This document shows, piece by piece, positions 24,938 to 33,451 of a DNA stretch of 64,000 nucleotides. The notes beneath the pieces are model-generated. The model searched no databases. It had not been told where the DNA came from and saw only the letters and a program-made list of their open reading frames with translations. Source of the DNA: JAHEKB01 sp049115575 (GTDB lineage: Bacteria > Bacteroidota > Bacteroidia > NS11-12g > UBA9320); NCBI GenBank assembly GCA_049115575.1, contig JAGDZU010000002.1, positions 496,001 to 560,000 on the forward strand. Direction: 5' to 3'. Position numbers and translations under genes: made by a program. Numbering within the stretch: position 1 is the stretch's first letter; every line of letters starts with the position of its first letter.

Positions 24938-26620
24938 ATGAGCCAGGTAGATACGGAAGAATTAATAAAGGAATTGGAAGAACTGGCAAGGTTCCCCGAC
25001 ATGAATCCAGGTCCTGTCTTAAGGCTGAATGCTGATGCCAGTATCATCCTCGCCAATAGAGCTGCCAGAAATGTATTTGCAAAGAAAAATCTGGTTGGTT
25101 TGAGCTGGTTGGATTTGTGCCCCGGCTTGGATAAAGAACAATGGGTAGATATTTCTCAGTGCAGCACCAAATCAAGAGGTTTGGAAGCGGATGTAGAAGG
25201 CAGATGTTATCTGTTTACCCATGTTTGTCCTGATAATAGTGAGAATTTTTTTGTTTTTGGTTCAGATGTAACTCAACTAAAATTAGTGGAGCGCGAACTA
25301 GAGGAACAAAGCCAGCAACTAGAGCAGATGGCTCGATTTCCTGATATGAACCCTGGCCCCGTTTTAAGACTAGAGGCCGATGGTTGTATTCTGCTCACCA
25401 ATTTAGCTGCTAAGCACGTTTTTGGTGAAGACTTGAACGGGAAAAACTGGAAAGACAATTGCCCTGGAATGACGGACAAACTTTGGAATAAAATTGCCAA
25501 AAGCAAGGTCAACATATTGCATGAAGTACAGCTAGACCACAAAGTTTTTGTATTTACTCATAGAAGAAGTGAAGAAACGGGTTTTGTATTCGTATACGGC
25601 ACAGACGTAACCGAGCAAAAGCTCACTGAAAAATCTTTACAGCAGTCTGAAAAAATGGCAACCTTAGGAACCTTGGCAGCTGGAGTAGCGCACGAACTAA
25701 ACAATCCTGCGGCTGCTACTAAGAGAGCCTCAGAAGTTCTTAAAGACAAACTGTCTTCATTGGAGAAAGCCCATATCGCATTGAATCAGTTAGACTTAGA
25801 CTCCAACGAAAAGCAGCTTATTGAAGATCTCGAACAGATGGCGGTTGAGCAAAGCTCTAAACCCAATACCATGGATGCCTTGATGCGTTCAGATTTAGAA
25901 GCGGACATAGAAGACTGGTTAGATGATCAGGAATTTGACAATGATCTTGACCTCGCCCCTCAATTAATTGATATGGGTATAACCATAGATTGGCTGAATG
26001 CCACACTGGCCGCCAATAGGAAGTTGCATCTTGAGAGCATTTTGAATTGGGCTTCATTAATATATCCAGTCTACTCTCTTCTCACTGAAATTAGTGAAGG
26101 GACTACAAGAATTTCTGAGATAGTAGTAGCACTGAAAAACTATTCCTTCTTAGGTCAAGCTCAAGTATTGGATATAGACTTACATAAAGGCTTGGACAAT
26201 ACTCTGGTCATTTTGAGAAATAAAATGAAAGTAGGGGTAAAAGTAGAACGCGAATATGACGAAAGCATACCTAAGATTATGGCTTACGGTAGTGAGCTAA
26301 ATCAAGTATGGACAAACTTGATAGACAATGCGGTATATGCTATGGATGGCGAAGGGGTAATTAAAATAAGGACCCAATTGCTAAAAGATTCCAATCGAGT
26401 TAGAGTTGAAATTGAAGACAGTGGAAAAGGAATCCCTGAAAACCACATTTCATCTATATTCGACCCTTTCTTTACTACCAAAACTATTGGAAAAGGAACG
26501 GGCCTTGGATTGTCTACTAGTTACGGAATAGTGGTTGAAAAACACCAGGGAAGTATGGATGTTACGTCCAAACCAGGCCAAACTATATTTAAAATTGAAT
26601 TGCCAACTAACTTGAAGTAA
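24938..26620 (+). CDS. Sensor histidine kinase with tandem PAS-like domains
   Basis: 560 residues, soluble, no membrane segment. Two homologous PAS-like units begin with nearly identical motifs (RFPDMNPGPVLRL at about 17-29 and 132-144) and each contains an LANRAARNVF / LTNLAAKHVF helix and an FVFGSDVT / FVYGTDVT strand. The dimerisation helix has phospho-acceptor His252 in GTLAAGVAHELNNPAA. The ATPase domain contains NQVWTNLIDNAVYAM (N box), EDSGKGIPE (G1), FDPFFTTK and GTGLGLST (G2). It is two bases upstream of the response-regulator/flavoprotein fusion, its probable partner. The PAS units may bind a redox or small-molecule cofactor, which is not visible from sequence. Confidence 0.92.
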   Translation: MSQVDTEELIKELEELARFPDMNPGPVLRLNADASIILANRAARNVFAKKNLVGLSWLDLCPGLDKEQWVDISQCSTKSRGLEADVEGRCYLFTHVCPDNSENFFVFGSDVTQLKLVERELEEQSQQLEQMARFPDMNPGPVLRLEADGCILLTNLAAKHVFGEDLNGKNWKDNCPGMTDKLWNKIAKSKVNILHEVQLDHKVFVFTHRRSEETGFVFVYGTDVTEQKLTEKSLQQSEKMATLGTLAAGVAHELNNPAAATKRASEVLKDKLSSLEKAHIALNQLDLDSNEKQLIEDLEQMAVEQSSKPNTMDALMRSDLEADIEDWLDDQEFDNDLDLAPQLIDMGITIDWLNATLAANRKLHLESILNWASLIYPVYSLLTEISEGTTRISEIVVALKNYSFLGQAQVLDIDLHKGLDNTLVILRNKMKVGVKVEREYDESIPKIMAYGSELNQVWTNLIDNAVYAMDGEGVIKIRTQLLKDSNRVRVEIEDSGKGIPENHISSIFDPFFTTKTIGKGTGLGLSTSYGIVVEKHQGSMDVTSKPGQTIFKIELPTNLK

Positions 26621-26622
26621 TT

Positions 26623-28287
26623 ATGAGTAAACCTATAATTTTATGTGTCGATGATGACCCAGAAGTACTAGCTTCTATAGAAAGAGACCTCAGAAGTAAT
26701 TATAGAAAAGATTATAGAATCATTAAAGCCAATGGAGCTGTTGAAGGTATGGAAGTTGCTCAAAGTATAAAGCAACGAGGAACTCCTATTGCTTTATTTT
26801 TAGTGGATCAACGTATGCCTGAAATGACGGGAACGGAGTTTTTGTCAAATATGGCTGAACTTCACCCAGATAGTGCCAAGGTGTTACTCACGGCCTATTC
26901 AGATACAGAGGCGGCAATAGTGAGTATAAATGAAATTGGATTGGATCACTATCTTTTAAAACCCTGGGATCCACCGGAACAAAAACTATATCCTGTTCTG
27001 GATGATTTGCTGGCGCTATGGCATAGCAAAGCAAGCGTTCCATTTGAAGGCATTAAAATAGTTGGGGCAAGATGGTCCGCTAGCAGCTTTGAAATCAAAG
27101 AATTCATGTCTCGTAATCAAATTCCTTATAAATGGGTAGATGTAGAGCAAGATGAGTCTATGAAAGTATTAGTTGAAAAGATGCTGGATGATAGCACTAA
27201 GCTACCTGTCGTCTTTTTTGAAGATGGAAGTCATCTAATACAACCGAGCGTTAAAGAATTGGCTGAAAAAGCGGGAGTCCACACAGAGGCGGAAAATCCT
27301 TTTTATGATGTAATAGTAATAGGAAGTGGGCCTGCAGGTTTGGCCAATGCGGTATATGCTGCATCAGAAGGCTTAAAGACATTGATAATAGAAAGACAAG
27401 CACCTGGTGGGCAAGCGGGTACCAGTTCTCGTATAGAGAACTATCTTGGATTCCCTGCTGGACTGTCTGGGGCAGATCTCACACAAAGAGCGGTAGCGCA
27501 AGCCAAGAAGTTTGGAGCGGAATTGCTTACAGCTCAAGAAGTTGTGAGCATAGAAGAGAAGGAGCCGTACAGAATTGTACACCTAAAAGATGGTTCAAGC
27601 GTTTCTGCATATGCCGTTGTTTTGGCCACTGGAATGAAAGTGAGAAAGCTAGAAGCCAAAGGAATTGAGCACCTGCAAGGAGTGGGTGTTTACTATGGTG
27701 CTGCTATGACCGAAGCAAGTAATTGTACAGGCCAGGATATCTGTGTAATTGGTGGCGCCAATTCTGCAGGGCAGGGGGCGCTGTTCTTTAGCAGATATGC
27801 CAAATCAGTAACCATGATGATACGCAGAGACAATATGGTTGAGACTATGTCTTCTTATTTAATTGATCGTATTGAAGCGGCGCCAAACATTCATGTGATG
27901 CCGAATGTTCAAGTTAAAGAAGTAATTGGCGATGTAGGTTTGGAAGAAGTTGTAGTAGAAAACTTAAAAACAGGGAAAGAAGAACGTGTAAAAAGTTCAG
28001 CCATGTTTATTTTTATCGGTTCTGCACCTCAGTCCGATTTTGTAGAAGGGGTTGTTAAGAGAGATGAAAAAGGATTTGTACTCACAGGTTCAGATTTACC
28101 TAGACTCTCTAACAATAGGCCTGCAGATTGGAATTTAAAAAGAGAGCCTTTCTTATTTGAAACCAATGTACCTGGAATATTCAGCGTTGGAGATATAAGA
28201 CATGGTTCTAACCACAGAGTAGCAGCTGCAGTAGGTGAAGGTTCAGCATGCATACATTTAGTACACAAATACATAGAAACGGTTTAA
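26623..28287 (+). CDS. Response regulator fused to thioredoxin-reductase-like flavoprotein
   Basis: 554 residues. Residues 1-135 are a receiver domain with acidic pocket VDDD, phospho-acceptor Asp62 in FLVDQRMPEMTG and a late LKPWD lysine. Residues about 143-222 have a thioredoxin/glutaredoxin-like pattern (ASSFEIKEFMSRNQIPYKWVDV ... LPVVFFEDG) without a CxxC. Residues 227-554 are thioredoxin-reductase-like, with FAD motif IGSGPAGLA (233-241), GGQAGTSSRIENYLGFP, NADPH motif VIGGANSAGQGA and SVGDIRHGS. The redox CxxC of thioredoxin reductase is absent (YYGAAMTEASNC in its place), so disulfide reduction by the normal route is unlikely. This is the fused response-regulator/thioredoxin-reductase family; its reaction is not established. 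The kinase gene ends two bases upstream, so phosphorylation control is likely. Confidence 0.92.
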   Translation: MSKPIILCVDDDPEVLASIERDLRSNYRKDYRIIKANGAVEGMEVAQSIKQRGTPIALFLVDQRMPEMTGTEFLSNMAELHPDSAKVLLTAYSDTEAAIVSINEIGLDHYLLKPWDPPEQKLYPVLDDLLALWHSKASVPFEGIKIVGARWSASSFEIKEFMSRNQIPYKWVDVEQDESMKVLVEKMLDDSTKLPVVFFEDGSHLIQPSVKELAEKAGVHTEAENPFYDVIVIGSGPAGLANAVYAASEGLKTLIIERQAPGGQAGTSSRIENYLGFPAGLSGADLTQRAVAQAKKFGAELLTAQEVVSIEEKEPYRIVHLKDGSSVSAYAVVLATGMKVRKLEAKGIEHLQGVGVYYGAAMTEASNCTGQDICVIGGANSAGQGALFFSRYAKSVTMMIRRDNMVETMSSYLIDRIEAAPNIHVMPNVQVKEVIGDVGLEEVVVENLKTGKEERVKSSAMFIFIGSAPQSDFVEGVVKRDEKGFVLTGSDLPRLSNNRPADWNLKREPFLFETNVPGIFSVGDIRHGSNHRVAAAVGEGSACIHLVHKYIETV

Positions 28288-28299
28288 TTAATACTTATA

Positions 28300-28515
28300 G
28301 TGAAATTAAAATATTTGTTCAAATCTGATTGGGTGCTTTCTGCCATTAAAATTGCCTTTATAGTAGGAACTATTTTGTTCGTTATTAATCATGGTACATC
28401 TGTTTTAGAGAATACCATGACACCAGGAAGATGGGTTTCTGTTGTACTTAGCTATATGGTTCCTTACACTGTATACATCATTGGAAAGGCATCTAATATG
28501 AAGAAGGAAGACTAG
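28300..28515 (+). CDS. Small membrane protein, NrtS-like
   Basis: 71 residues starting at GTG 28300, 12 bases after the preceding stop. It has two membrane helices (about 12-31 and 45-64). The pattern AIKIAFIVGTILFVINHG followed by WVSVVLSYMVPYTVYIIG matches the NrtS nitrate/nitrite transport-related family (VGTiL..IN and Y-VPY). The gene is the third in the kinase/response-regulator-flavoprotein operon. Whether it transports nitrogen oxyanions here is unknown; in such a setting it could instead be a membrane sensor or partner. The family match is by motif recall only. Confidence 0.68.
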   Translation: MKLKYLFKSDWVLSAIKIAFIVGTILFVINHGTSVLENTMTPGRWVSVVLSYMVPYTVYIIGKASNMKKED

Positions 28516-28594
28516 TTAATCTTCAATAAGTACTTCCAAAATCATCTTTCATTTCAAATTTCTTGCTCGCTCATGCAACCCTGATTGATTAATC

Positions 28595-29170
28595 TTGTAT
28601 ATCAATAAAAGCAAACAGAGCATCGGAACTCCAAAAGAGCATATCCTCATTGTAAAGCAATGTTTGGCGGGGAACAAAGGTTCTGAATTTCAGTTGTATG
28701 AGCTGTATTCAAAAGCCTTGTTCAATACGTGCTTAAGAATGCTCAATAGCGAGTCTGATGCAGAAGACATTTTGCAAGAAACTTTTGTTAAAATATTTAA
28801 GAATTTGAAAAGCTATAATACAGCATCCAACTTTTACACATGGGCCAATAGAATTGCCATAAATAGCTGTATCAATCATCAAAATAAGAAAAGCATAGAT
28901 TATACCTTAGACTACGGACATGAAATTGAAATGAGACCTGCAGAAGACAGTTACAGTGAAGAAGAAGTTCAGCTCACTGTGGAGTCTGTGAACAGGGGAA
29001 TAAGGCAGTTGCCAAATGGGTATAGAGAAATACTCAGTTTGTATTTACTAGAAGGTTATGATCATAGAGAGATTTCTGAAATACTGGATATAAGTGAATC
29101 AACCAGTAAATCACAATACGCCAGAGCCAAGAAAAAATTGAGAACGCTAATACAAAGGAATCATGGATAA
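28595..29170 (+). CDS. ECF-type RNA polymerase sigma factor
   Basis: 191 residues. Region 2 lies at about 20-90 (ELYSKALFNTCLRMLNSESDAEDILQETFVKIFKNL, the canonical DAEDILQETF). Region 4 lies at about 130-188 (LPNGYREILSLYLLEGYDHREISEILDISESTSKSQYARAKKKLR). The start is uncertain: TTG at 28595 is the only in-frame start codon after the upstream stop and before region 2, and it overlaps a TAATCTTG sequence that resembles a -7 element. It overlaps the next gene by eight bases. It should redirect RNA polymerase to a stress or envelope regulon under control of the putative anti-sigma factor that follows. Confidence 0.92.
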   Translation: MYINKSKQSIGTPKEHILIVKQCLAGNKGSEFQLYELYSKALFNTCLRMLNSESDAEDILQETFVKIFKNLKSYNTASNFYTWANRIAINSCINHQNKKSIDYTLDYGHEIEMRPAEDSYSEEEVQLTVESVNRGIRQLPNGYREILSLYLLEGYDHREISEILDISESTSKSQYARAKKKLRTLIQRNHG

Positions 29171-29705
29171 TTTAGAAAAATTCATTAAGGAAAACAGAGC
29201 TAATCTAGACCAAAAATCTCCTAGTAAGGAGCTATGGTCTAAGATTTCAGAGCAAAGGGAGTCAGAAGCCAAAACCAAGGTTGTTCCTATGCGTATGGGC
29301 TATAAGATAATGAAGGTAGCCGCTGGTCTTTTGATTTTAGCTCTTGCGGCATTTGGAGTATACAATTTGATTCCTAATGACTCAACAGTAGCAGTTGAAC
29401 AGTCTGAACCGCGATTACCCATAGAAGTTATGGAGATGGATCAATATTATGAACGCCAAGTGGCATCATATGTAGTGCAAGTGGAGCAGGTTATTGATGA
29501 TGCTGAAATTTTAGAGGATATTAAAAATGATTTAGAGCTACTGAATCAAGAAAAAAGTCACTTGATGGGAGAGTTTAGAGATGAGATTGACAATCAGGAA
29601 CTAATGGAAGCTTTGGTGGCAACCTACAGAATGAAATTACAAGTATTAGAGAATATTTTAGGAATGATAAATGAAGAAAATCATGAAGATCAAAAATCTA
29701 TATAG
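29163..29705 (+). CDS. Putative anti-sigma factor, single-TM protein
   Basis: 180 residues. Residues 1-45 are a charged cytoplasmic segment (MDNLEKFIKENRANLDQKSPSKELW) typical in position and composition of Bacteroidota anti-sigma proteins. One membrane helix lies at about 48-70 (MKVAAGLLILALAAFGVY). The remaining 110 residues are acidic and helical, probably periplasmic coiled coil (ILEDIKNDLELLNQEKSHLMGEF). The gene overlaps the sigma gene by eight bases and the next gene by 35, indicating tight translational coupling. The anti-sigma role rests on position and topology; there is no classical zinc anti-sigma motif. Confidence 0.72.
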   Translation: MDNLEKFIKENRANLDQKSPSKELWSKISEQRESEAKTKVVPMRMGYKIMKVAAGLLILALAAFGVYNLIPNDSTVAVEQSEPRLPIEVMEMDQYYERQVASYVVQVEQVIDDAEILEDIKNDLELLNQEKSHLMGEFRDEIDNQELMEALVATYRMKLQVLENILGMINEENHEDQKSI

Positions 29706-30747
29706 TTATATACTTCTTGCCATACTTCTTTTGCTGAATACTTTGGCATTTGGTCAATTTAAAGACAGCAAAACCATAAGGAAGTCTGGTGTCTTTAGCT
29801 CAACTGGACAACTGTCTGTACAACATAAACATGGAGATGTGAGCATCAACTCTTGGGATATGGATTCAATTAAAGTGATAGCTACCGTGAGTGGTGAATC
29901 AAAATCCTTAATAAAGCTTCAAGAAGCAATGGCCAAAACGAATTTGACTATCTCTATATCCAAGAATATGAGCTCTATTAGTACTCAATTTCTGGAATCC
30001 GTATTATCCAAAGAAGTTAAAAACATAAAGGCTCGTACGGGTATGCAAAACGCGATTAGAATTGATTTGGAAATCTATGTTCCTTCAACCGCTTCTTTAA
30101 TGCTCACCAATAGGTATGGTAATATCTTAATGGATGACCATGAGGGTAACATTAGGTTGGAGATAGTACATGGAAATTTAAGAGCAAATGATTTACCTAA
30201 CCTTATAGCAATGTCTTGCAGTTTTGGTGATGTTTCCATAGAGTCATGTGGTTCGTTTACCGGACGTCTCCAATTCTCAGAAGTTGAACTAGGGACAGTA
30301 GAACACATGAATGTGACATCAAAAGGTGTGAACTACGAAATAAGCAATATTAAGTCTATGGAGGTTAGATCTAACAACGATGAAATCCATATAGAATCTA
30401 TTGATGAGTTGAACTGTTCTGGATCCTTTAGTAAGATTAGAATTAACAGCTTGAATCTGAAGTCAAGTTTAACTGTGAAATACGCCAAATGCACAATTAA
30501 GAACATTAAGGCAAGTGTTTGTCAATTCACCATAAGCAGTGTACGTTCTAGCTTTGATCTAAGTTTTTCAACAAGCAGTTCTTTTAAACTGACTGGAGCA
30601 CAGGAAAACAGTGAGGTAGAGAATTTAGGGACTCGTTCACATATTGTGCTAGAAGCTGGGCAGATTGGTGGATATTACGGTTCAAACAGGAATCCTGAAT
30701 GTGTTTATTTCTTCTCAGGACAAAAAAATAAGATAAAAATAAGATAG
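29671..30747 (+). CDS. Exported DUF4097-like adhesin / beta-helix protein
   Basis: 358 residues. A second ATG at 29683 would shorten the protein by four residues; both keep the signal peptide (IKNLYSYILLAILLLLNTLAFGQ). The mature protein is a run of short beta strands with recurrent turns of about 20 residues (SVQHKHGDVSINSWDMDS, LMLTNRYGNILMDDHEGNI, RLEIVHGNLRANDL). This is typical of DUF4097/putative auto-transporter-like adhesin folds that often accompany ECF sigma and anti-sigma genes in this phylum. It is probably periplasmic or surface located. The reason for coupling to the sigma factor is unknown. Confidence 0.75.
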   Translation: MKKIMKIKNLYSYILLAILLLLNTLAFGQFKDSKTIRKSGVFSSTGQLSVQHKHGDVSINSWDMDSIKVIATVSGESKSLIKLQEAMAKTNLTISISKNMSSISTQFLESVLSKEVKNIKARTGMQNAIRIDLEIYVPSTASLMLTNRYGNILMDDHEGNIRLEIVHGNLRANDLPNLIAMSCSFGDVSIESCGSFTGRLQFSEVELGTVEHMNVTSKGVNYEISNIKSMEVRSNNDEIHIESIDELNCSGSFSKIRINSLNLKSSLTVKYAKCTIKNIKASVCQFTISSVRSSFDLSFSTSSSFKLTGAQENSEVENLGTRSHIVLEAGQIGGYYGSNRNPECVYFFSGQKNKIKIR

Positions 30748-30784
30748 GGTGCAACCCCTTGATTCTACACTGGTATATAGTAGT

Positions 30785-31417
30785 ATGAAAACACTTATAA
30801 ATTATAAAACACTGATTCTACTACTTGTAACTACAGCTTTGAACTTTCAAAGTTTTGCCCAACAGCAAGATGAATATAGAAGTCTATTTAATCCGGTGAG
30901 CATACGAGGAGGGATAGCTATTAATGCAGGAGTTATAGGTATGCAAAATGATGAGATGATGTTAAGAACTGGAGCATCAATTGCCGTAATATTAAACAAA
31001 TCACTGGCTATAGGATTTACAGGAACAGGCTTTGCTGGTTCTCAAAATGTTATACTTGATGGCGACAAACATTCCACTGTTGGTGGTTTTGGAGGCTTGC
31101 TTATTGAGCCCATTCTTCTACCCAATAGTCCTATACATTTTAGTCTTCCCATTGCCCTAGGTGTTGGTCAAGTTCAATACTTCAAAGATCAATACGGATA
31201 TCCCTACTGGGATGAGATTTACTACTCAAGCGTTGAAAATGATTTTCTATTTATAGAGCCAGGTGTCAATGCTGAAATGAATTTAACCAGTTTCATGAGG
31301 TTCGGAGTAGGAGCTTCATATGTGTTTACAAATACTCTAAATGCAGAACCGGTTATTCCAACAGAGCTTGATGGACTTAGCATGACGGCTAGTTTAAAGT
31401 TCGGCTGGTTTAAATAG
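30785..31417 (+). CDS. Outer-membrane beta-barrel-like protein
   Basis: 210 residues from the ATG at 30785; an upstream GTG at 30749 would put extra residues ahead of the signal peptide MKTLINYKTLILLLVTTALNFQSFAQ. The mature protein has alternating hydrophobic strands and glycine-rich turns (ISIRGG-like SIRGGIAINAGVIG, FGVGASYVFTN) and ends with SLKFGWFK, close to an outer-membrane barrel ending. It is the last gene of the sigma-factor operon, 37 bases after the adhesin-like gene. No specific function can be assigned. Confidence 0.68.
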   Translation: MKTLINYKTLILLLVTTALNFQSFAQQQDEYRSLFNPVSIRGGIAINAGVIGMQNDEMMLRTGASIAVILNKSLAIGFTGTGFAGSQNVILDGDKHSTVGGFGGLLIEPILLPNSPIHFSLPIALGVGQVQYFKDQYGYPYWDEIYYSSVENDFLFIEPGVNAEMNLTSFMRFGVGASYVFTNTLNAEPVIPTELDGLSMTASLKFGWFK

Positions 31418-31433
31418 CTGGATTATTTTGTCT

Positions 31434-32009
31434 TTATTGACTTATGATCTGATGCACCTGAGACTTCAGTTTTGGCACTACATCAGATCTAAACCATTCA
31501 TTCTTCTTCTGCCAGATATTGTTTCGAGGAGATGGATGTGGTAAAACAAAATAATGCGGTAAGTACTCTTTGAAGTTAAAAACCCTCTCTGTTAGTGTTT
31601 TATGCTCATCGGAGTGGAGATAATAATTTTGAGCATATGCGCCTATCAAAAGAATAAGCTTCACTTGATTCATTTCATGTAGTAATTGCTGGTGCCATTG
31701 CGGAGCACATTCTTTTCTGGGAGGAGAATCACCTGTTTTTCCTTTGCCGGGGTAGCAGAATCCCATGGGAATTAAAGCAATCTGTTTGGCATCATAAAAA
31801 GTGTTTGGGCTTATCCCCATCCAACTCCTCAAATTTTCACCACTTTTATCATCCCATGGTATACCAGATTTGTGCACTACGCTTCCCGGTGCTTGTCCAA
31901 TAATTACAATTTTACTATCCGTATGAGCACTTAGCACAGGTCTAGGACCAAGAGGAAGAAAGGCTTCACAAAGCCTACATTTTGATATTTCATCTAGCAA
32001 CAGATCCAT
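31434..32009 (-). CDS. Uracil-DNA glycosylase-like protein (HI_0220.2-like)
   Basis: 191 residues, cytoplasmic. The water-activating loop is IIGQAPGSVVHKSG (about 36-49) and the DNA-binding loop is HPSPRN near residue 157. Four cysteines at 11, 14, 85 and 101 (CRLC, GFCYPG, RKECAPQW) match the spacing of the iron-sulfur cluster in family 4 and related uracil-DNA glycosylases. The strings PMGFCYPGKGKTGDSPPRKE and IPWDDKSGENLRSWMG recall the HI_0220.2 subgroup. It would remove uracil or another damaged base from DNA, but activity in this subgroup is not firmly known. Transcribed divergently from the NDH-2-like gene with 44 bases between. Confidence 0.83.
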   Translation of the reverse strand: MDLLLDEISKCRLCEAFLPLGPRPVLSAHTDSKIVIIGQAPGSVVHKSGIPWDDKSGENLRSWMGISPNTFYDAKQIALIPMGFCYPGKGKTGDSPPRKECAPQWHQQLLHEMNQVKLILLIGAYAQNYYLHSDEHKTLTERVFNFKEYLPHYFVLPHPSPRNNIWQKKNEWFRSDVVPKLKSQVHQIISQ

Positions 32010-32053
32010 GAAGTGTTGGCAAGATATGATTATCTAAAAATTCTGCATATTCT

Positions 32054-33433
32054 ATGTCATTTTACCAATCATATATCGTCTATTTGAATGTCATGTTAAA
32101 AGCAAATGTTGATGTAAATGTTAGAGAACACAATAGAGGCTTAGTAGACCGAGAAGTATACGTAAATGAATCGTCCAAGCCATTGGTACTCATGGTAGGA
32201 GCCGGTTTTGGGGGTATCCAATTTATTAAGTCTGTTGTAGGGTCTAATTGTGAAGTGCTGATAGTTGATCAGAATAATTACCATCAGTTCCAACCACTTT
32301 TATACCAAGTAGCTATAAGTGGGCTAGAACCAGATTCTATAGTGGCTCCAATTCGAAAGCTTTTTAGCCAAAAAAAGAATGTGCGTTACAAAATGGGTAG
32401 ACTTCTAAAAGTAGACTCAAACAAGCAAATCGCTTATTTCAATATTGGTTATGTAAAGTATGATCGACTGATTTTAGGCCTAGGGAGCCAGACCAATTAT
32501 TTTGGTAATAACTCTATTAAAAAACATGCTATTGGTCTAAAAAGCATCAACGATGCATTGAACTTACGGAGCTGGATTTTGCAGAGATTTGAACAAGCCA
32601 CCAATCCAGAAGATCAAAATGGACTATTGCACTTTGTTATTGCAGGTGGAGGGCCAGCAGGAATTGAAATGGCAGGAGCATTGGCTGAATTTAAACTGAG
32701 ATTGCTCAAACAAGATTATCCAGAAATTGACCCTAATAGAGTCAAAATAAGTCTTCTAGAAGGTGGACCTAGCATTTTGTCTTCTATGAGTAAAAGGGCA
32801 CAGAGAAGTGCTATTAAAGTGCTTTCCAAATTGGGAGTAGATGTTCATTTAAATGCTCGGGTACTGGATTACGATGGTAGCTTGGTTCAATACGAACAGA
32901 ATCAAGAAAATCACCGGATTAAATCATCTACTCTTATATGGACTGCAGGCGTGATATGCCACAAAATTGAAGGATTACCAGATAAGGTGTTTGGGCATGG
33001 AAATCGCATTTATGTGAATGAGCAACTCCAGGTTATGGGTCTAGACAATATCTATGTATTAGGTGATCAGGCATTGGTACAAAGTAAAAGCACACCTCAT
33101 GGGCACCCTATGGTAGCACAAGTTGCAATTCAGCAAGCCAAATATTTGGCCAAGCATCTATTAAAGAGAGATGATTCCAAATTTGTATATAAAGACAAAG
33201 GATCTATGGCCACCATTGGAAAAAAGAATGCTGTAGCAGATATTAACCATATTTTCTTGAGAGGAAATATTGGCTGGTTACTGTGGTCTTTTGTACATAT
33301 AGTCCAAATTACTGGCTTTAAAGGAAAACTGCAGGTAGCTTTAAATTGGTTGCTGAAATACATTAGATATGAGAAGGCAAATCAACTTATTATTAGAAAG
33401 TACGATCCCCTTGGCAAATGGAATTCTCAATAG
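32054..33433 (+). CDS. NDH-2-like NAD(P)/FAD-dependent oxidoreductase
   Basis: 459 residues. The FAD-binding motif is GAGFGG at 49-54, preceded by about 40 extra residues; a Met at residue 14 (32093) is an alternative start. HQFQPLLYQVAISGL is the conserved substrate-side loop of type II NADH dehydrogenases. The NAD(P)H-binding motif is IAGGGPAGIEMAG near 196-208. IYVLGDQA is the second FAD site. The C-terminal 60 residues have an amphipathic or hydrophobic anchor (GNIGWLLWSFVHIVQITGF) for the inner membrane. Expected reaction: NADH to menaquinone without proton pumping. Related sulfide:quinone or carotenoid enzymes are less likely, because no redox-active cysteine pair is seen. Confidence 0.87.
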   Translation: MSFYQSYIVYLNVMLKANVDVNVREHNRGLVDREVYVNESSKPLVLMVGAGFGGIQFIKSVVGSNCEVLIVDQNNYHQFQPLLYQVAISGLEPDSIVAPIRKLFSQKKNVRYKMGRLLKVDSNKQIAYFNIGYVKYDRLILGLGSQTNYFGNNSIKKHAIGLKSINDALNLRSWILQRFEQATNPEDQNGLLHFVIAGGGPAGIEMAGALAEFKLRLLKQDYPEIDPNRVKISLLEGGPSILSSMSKRAQRSAIKVLSKLGVDVHLNARVLDYDGSLVQYEQNQENHRIKSSTLIWTAGVICHKIEGLPDKVFGHGNRIYVNEQLQVMGLDNIYVLGDQALVQSKSTPHGHPMVAQVAIQQAKYLAKHLLKRDDSKFVYKDKGSMATIGKKNAVADINHIFLRGNIGWLLWSFVHIVQITGFKGKLQVALNWLLKYIRYEKANQLIIRKYDPLGKWNSQ

Positions 33434-33451
33434 CCAATCAAGTTAATTTTC

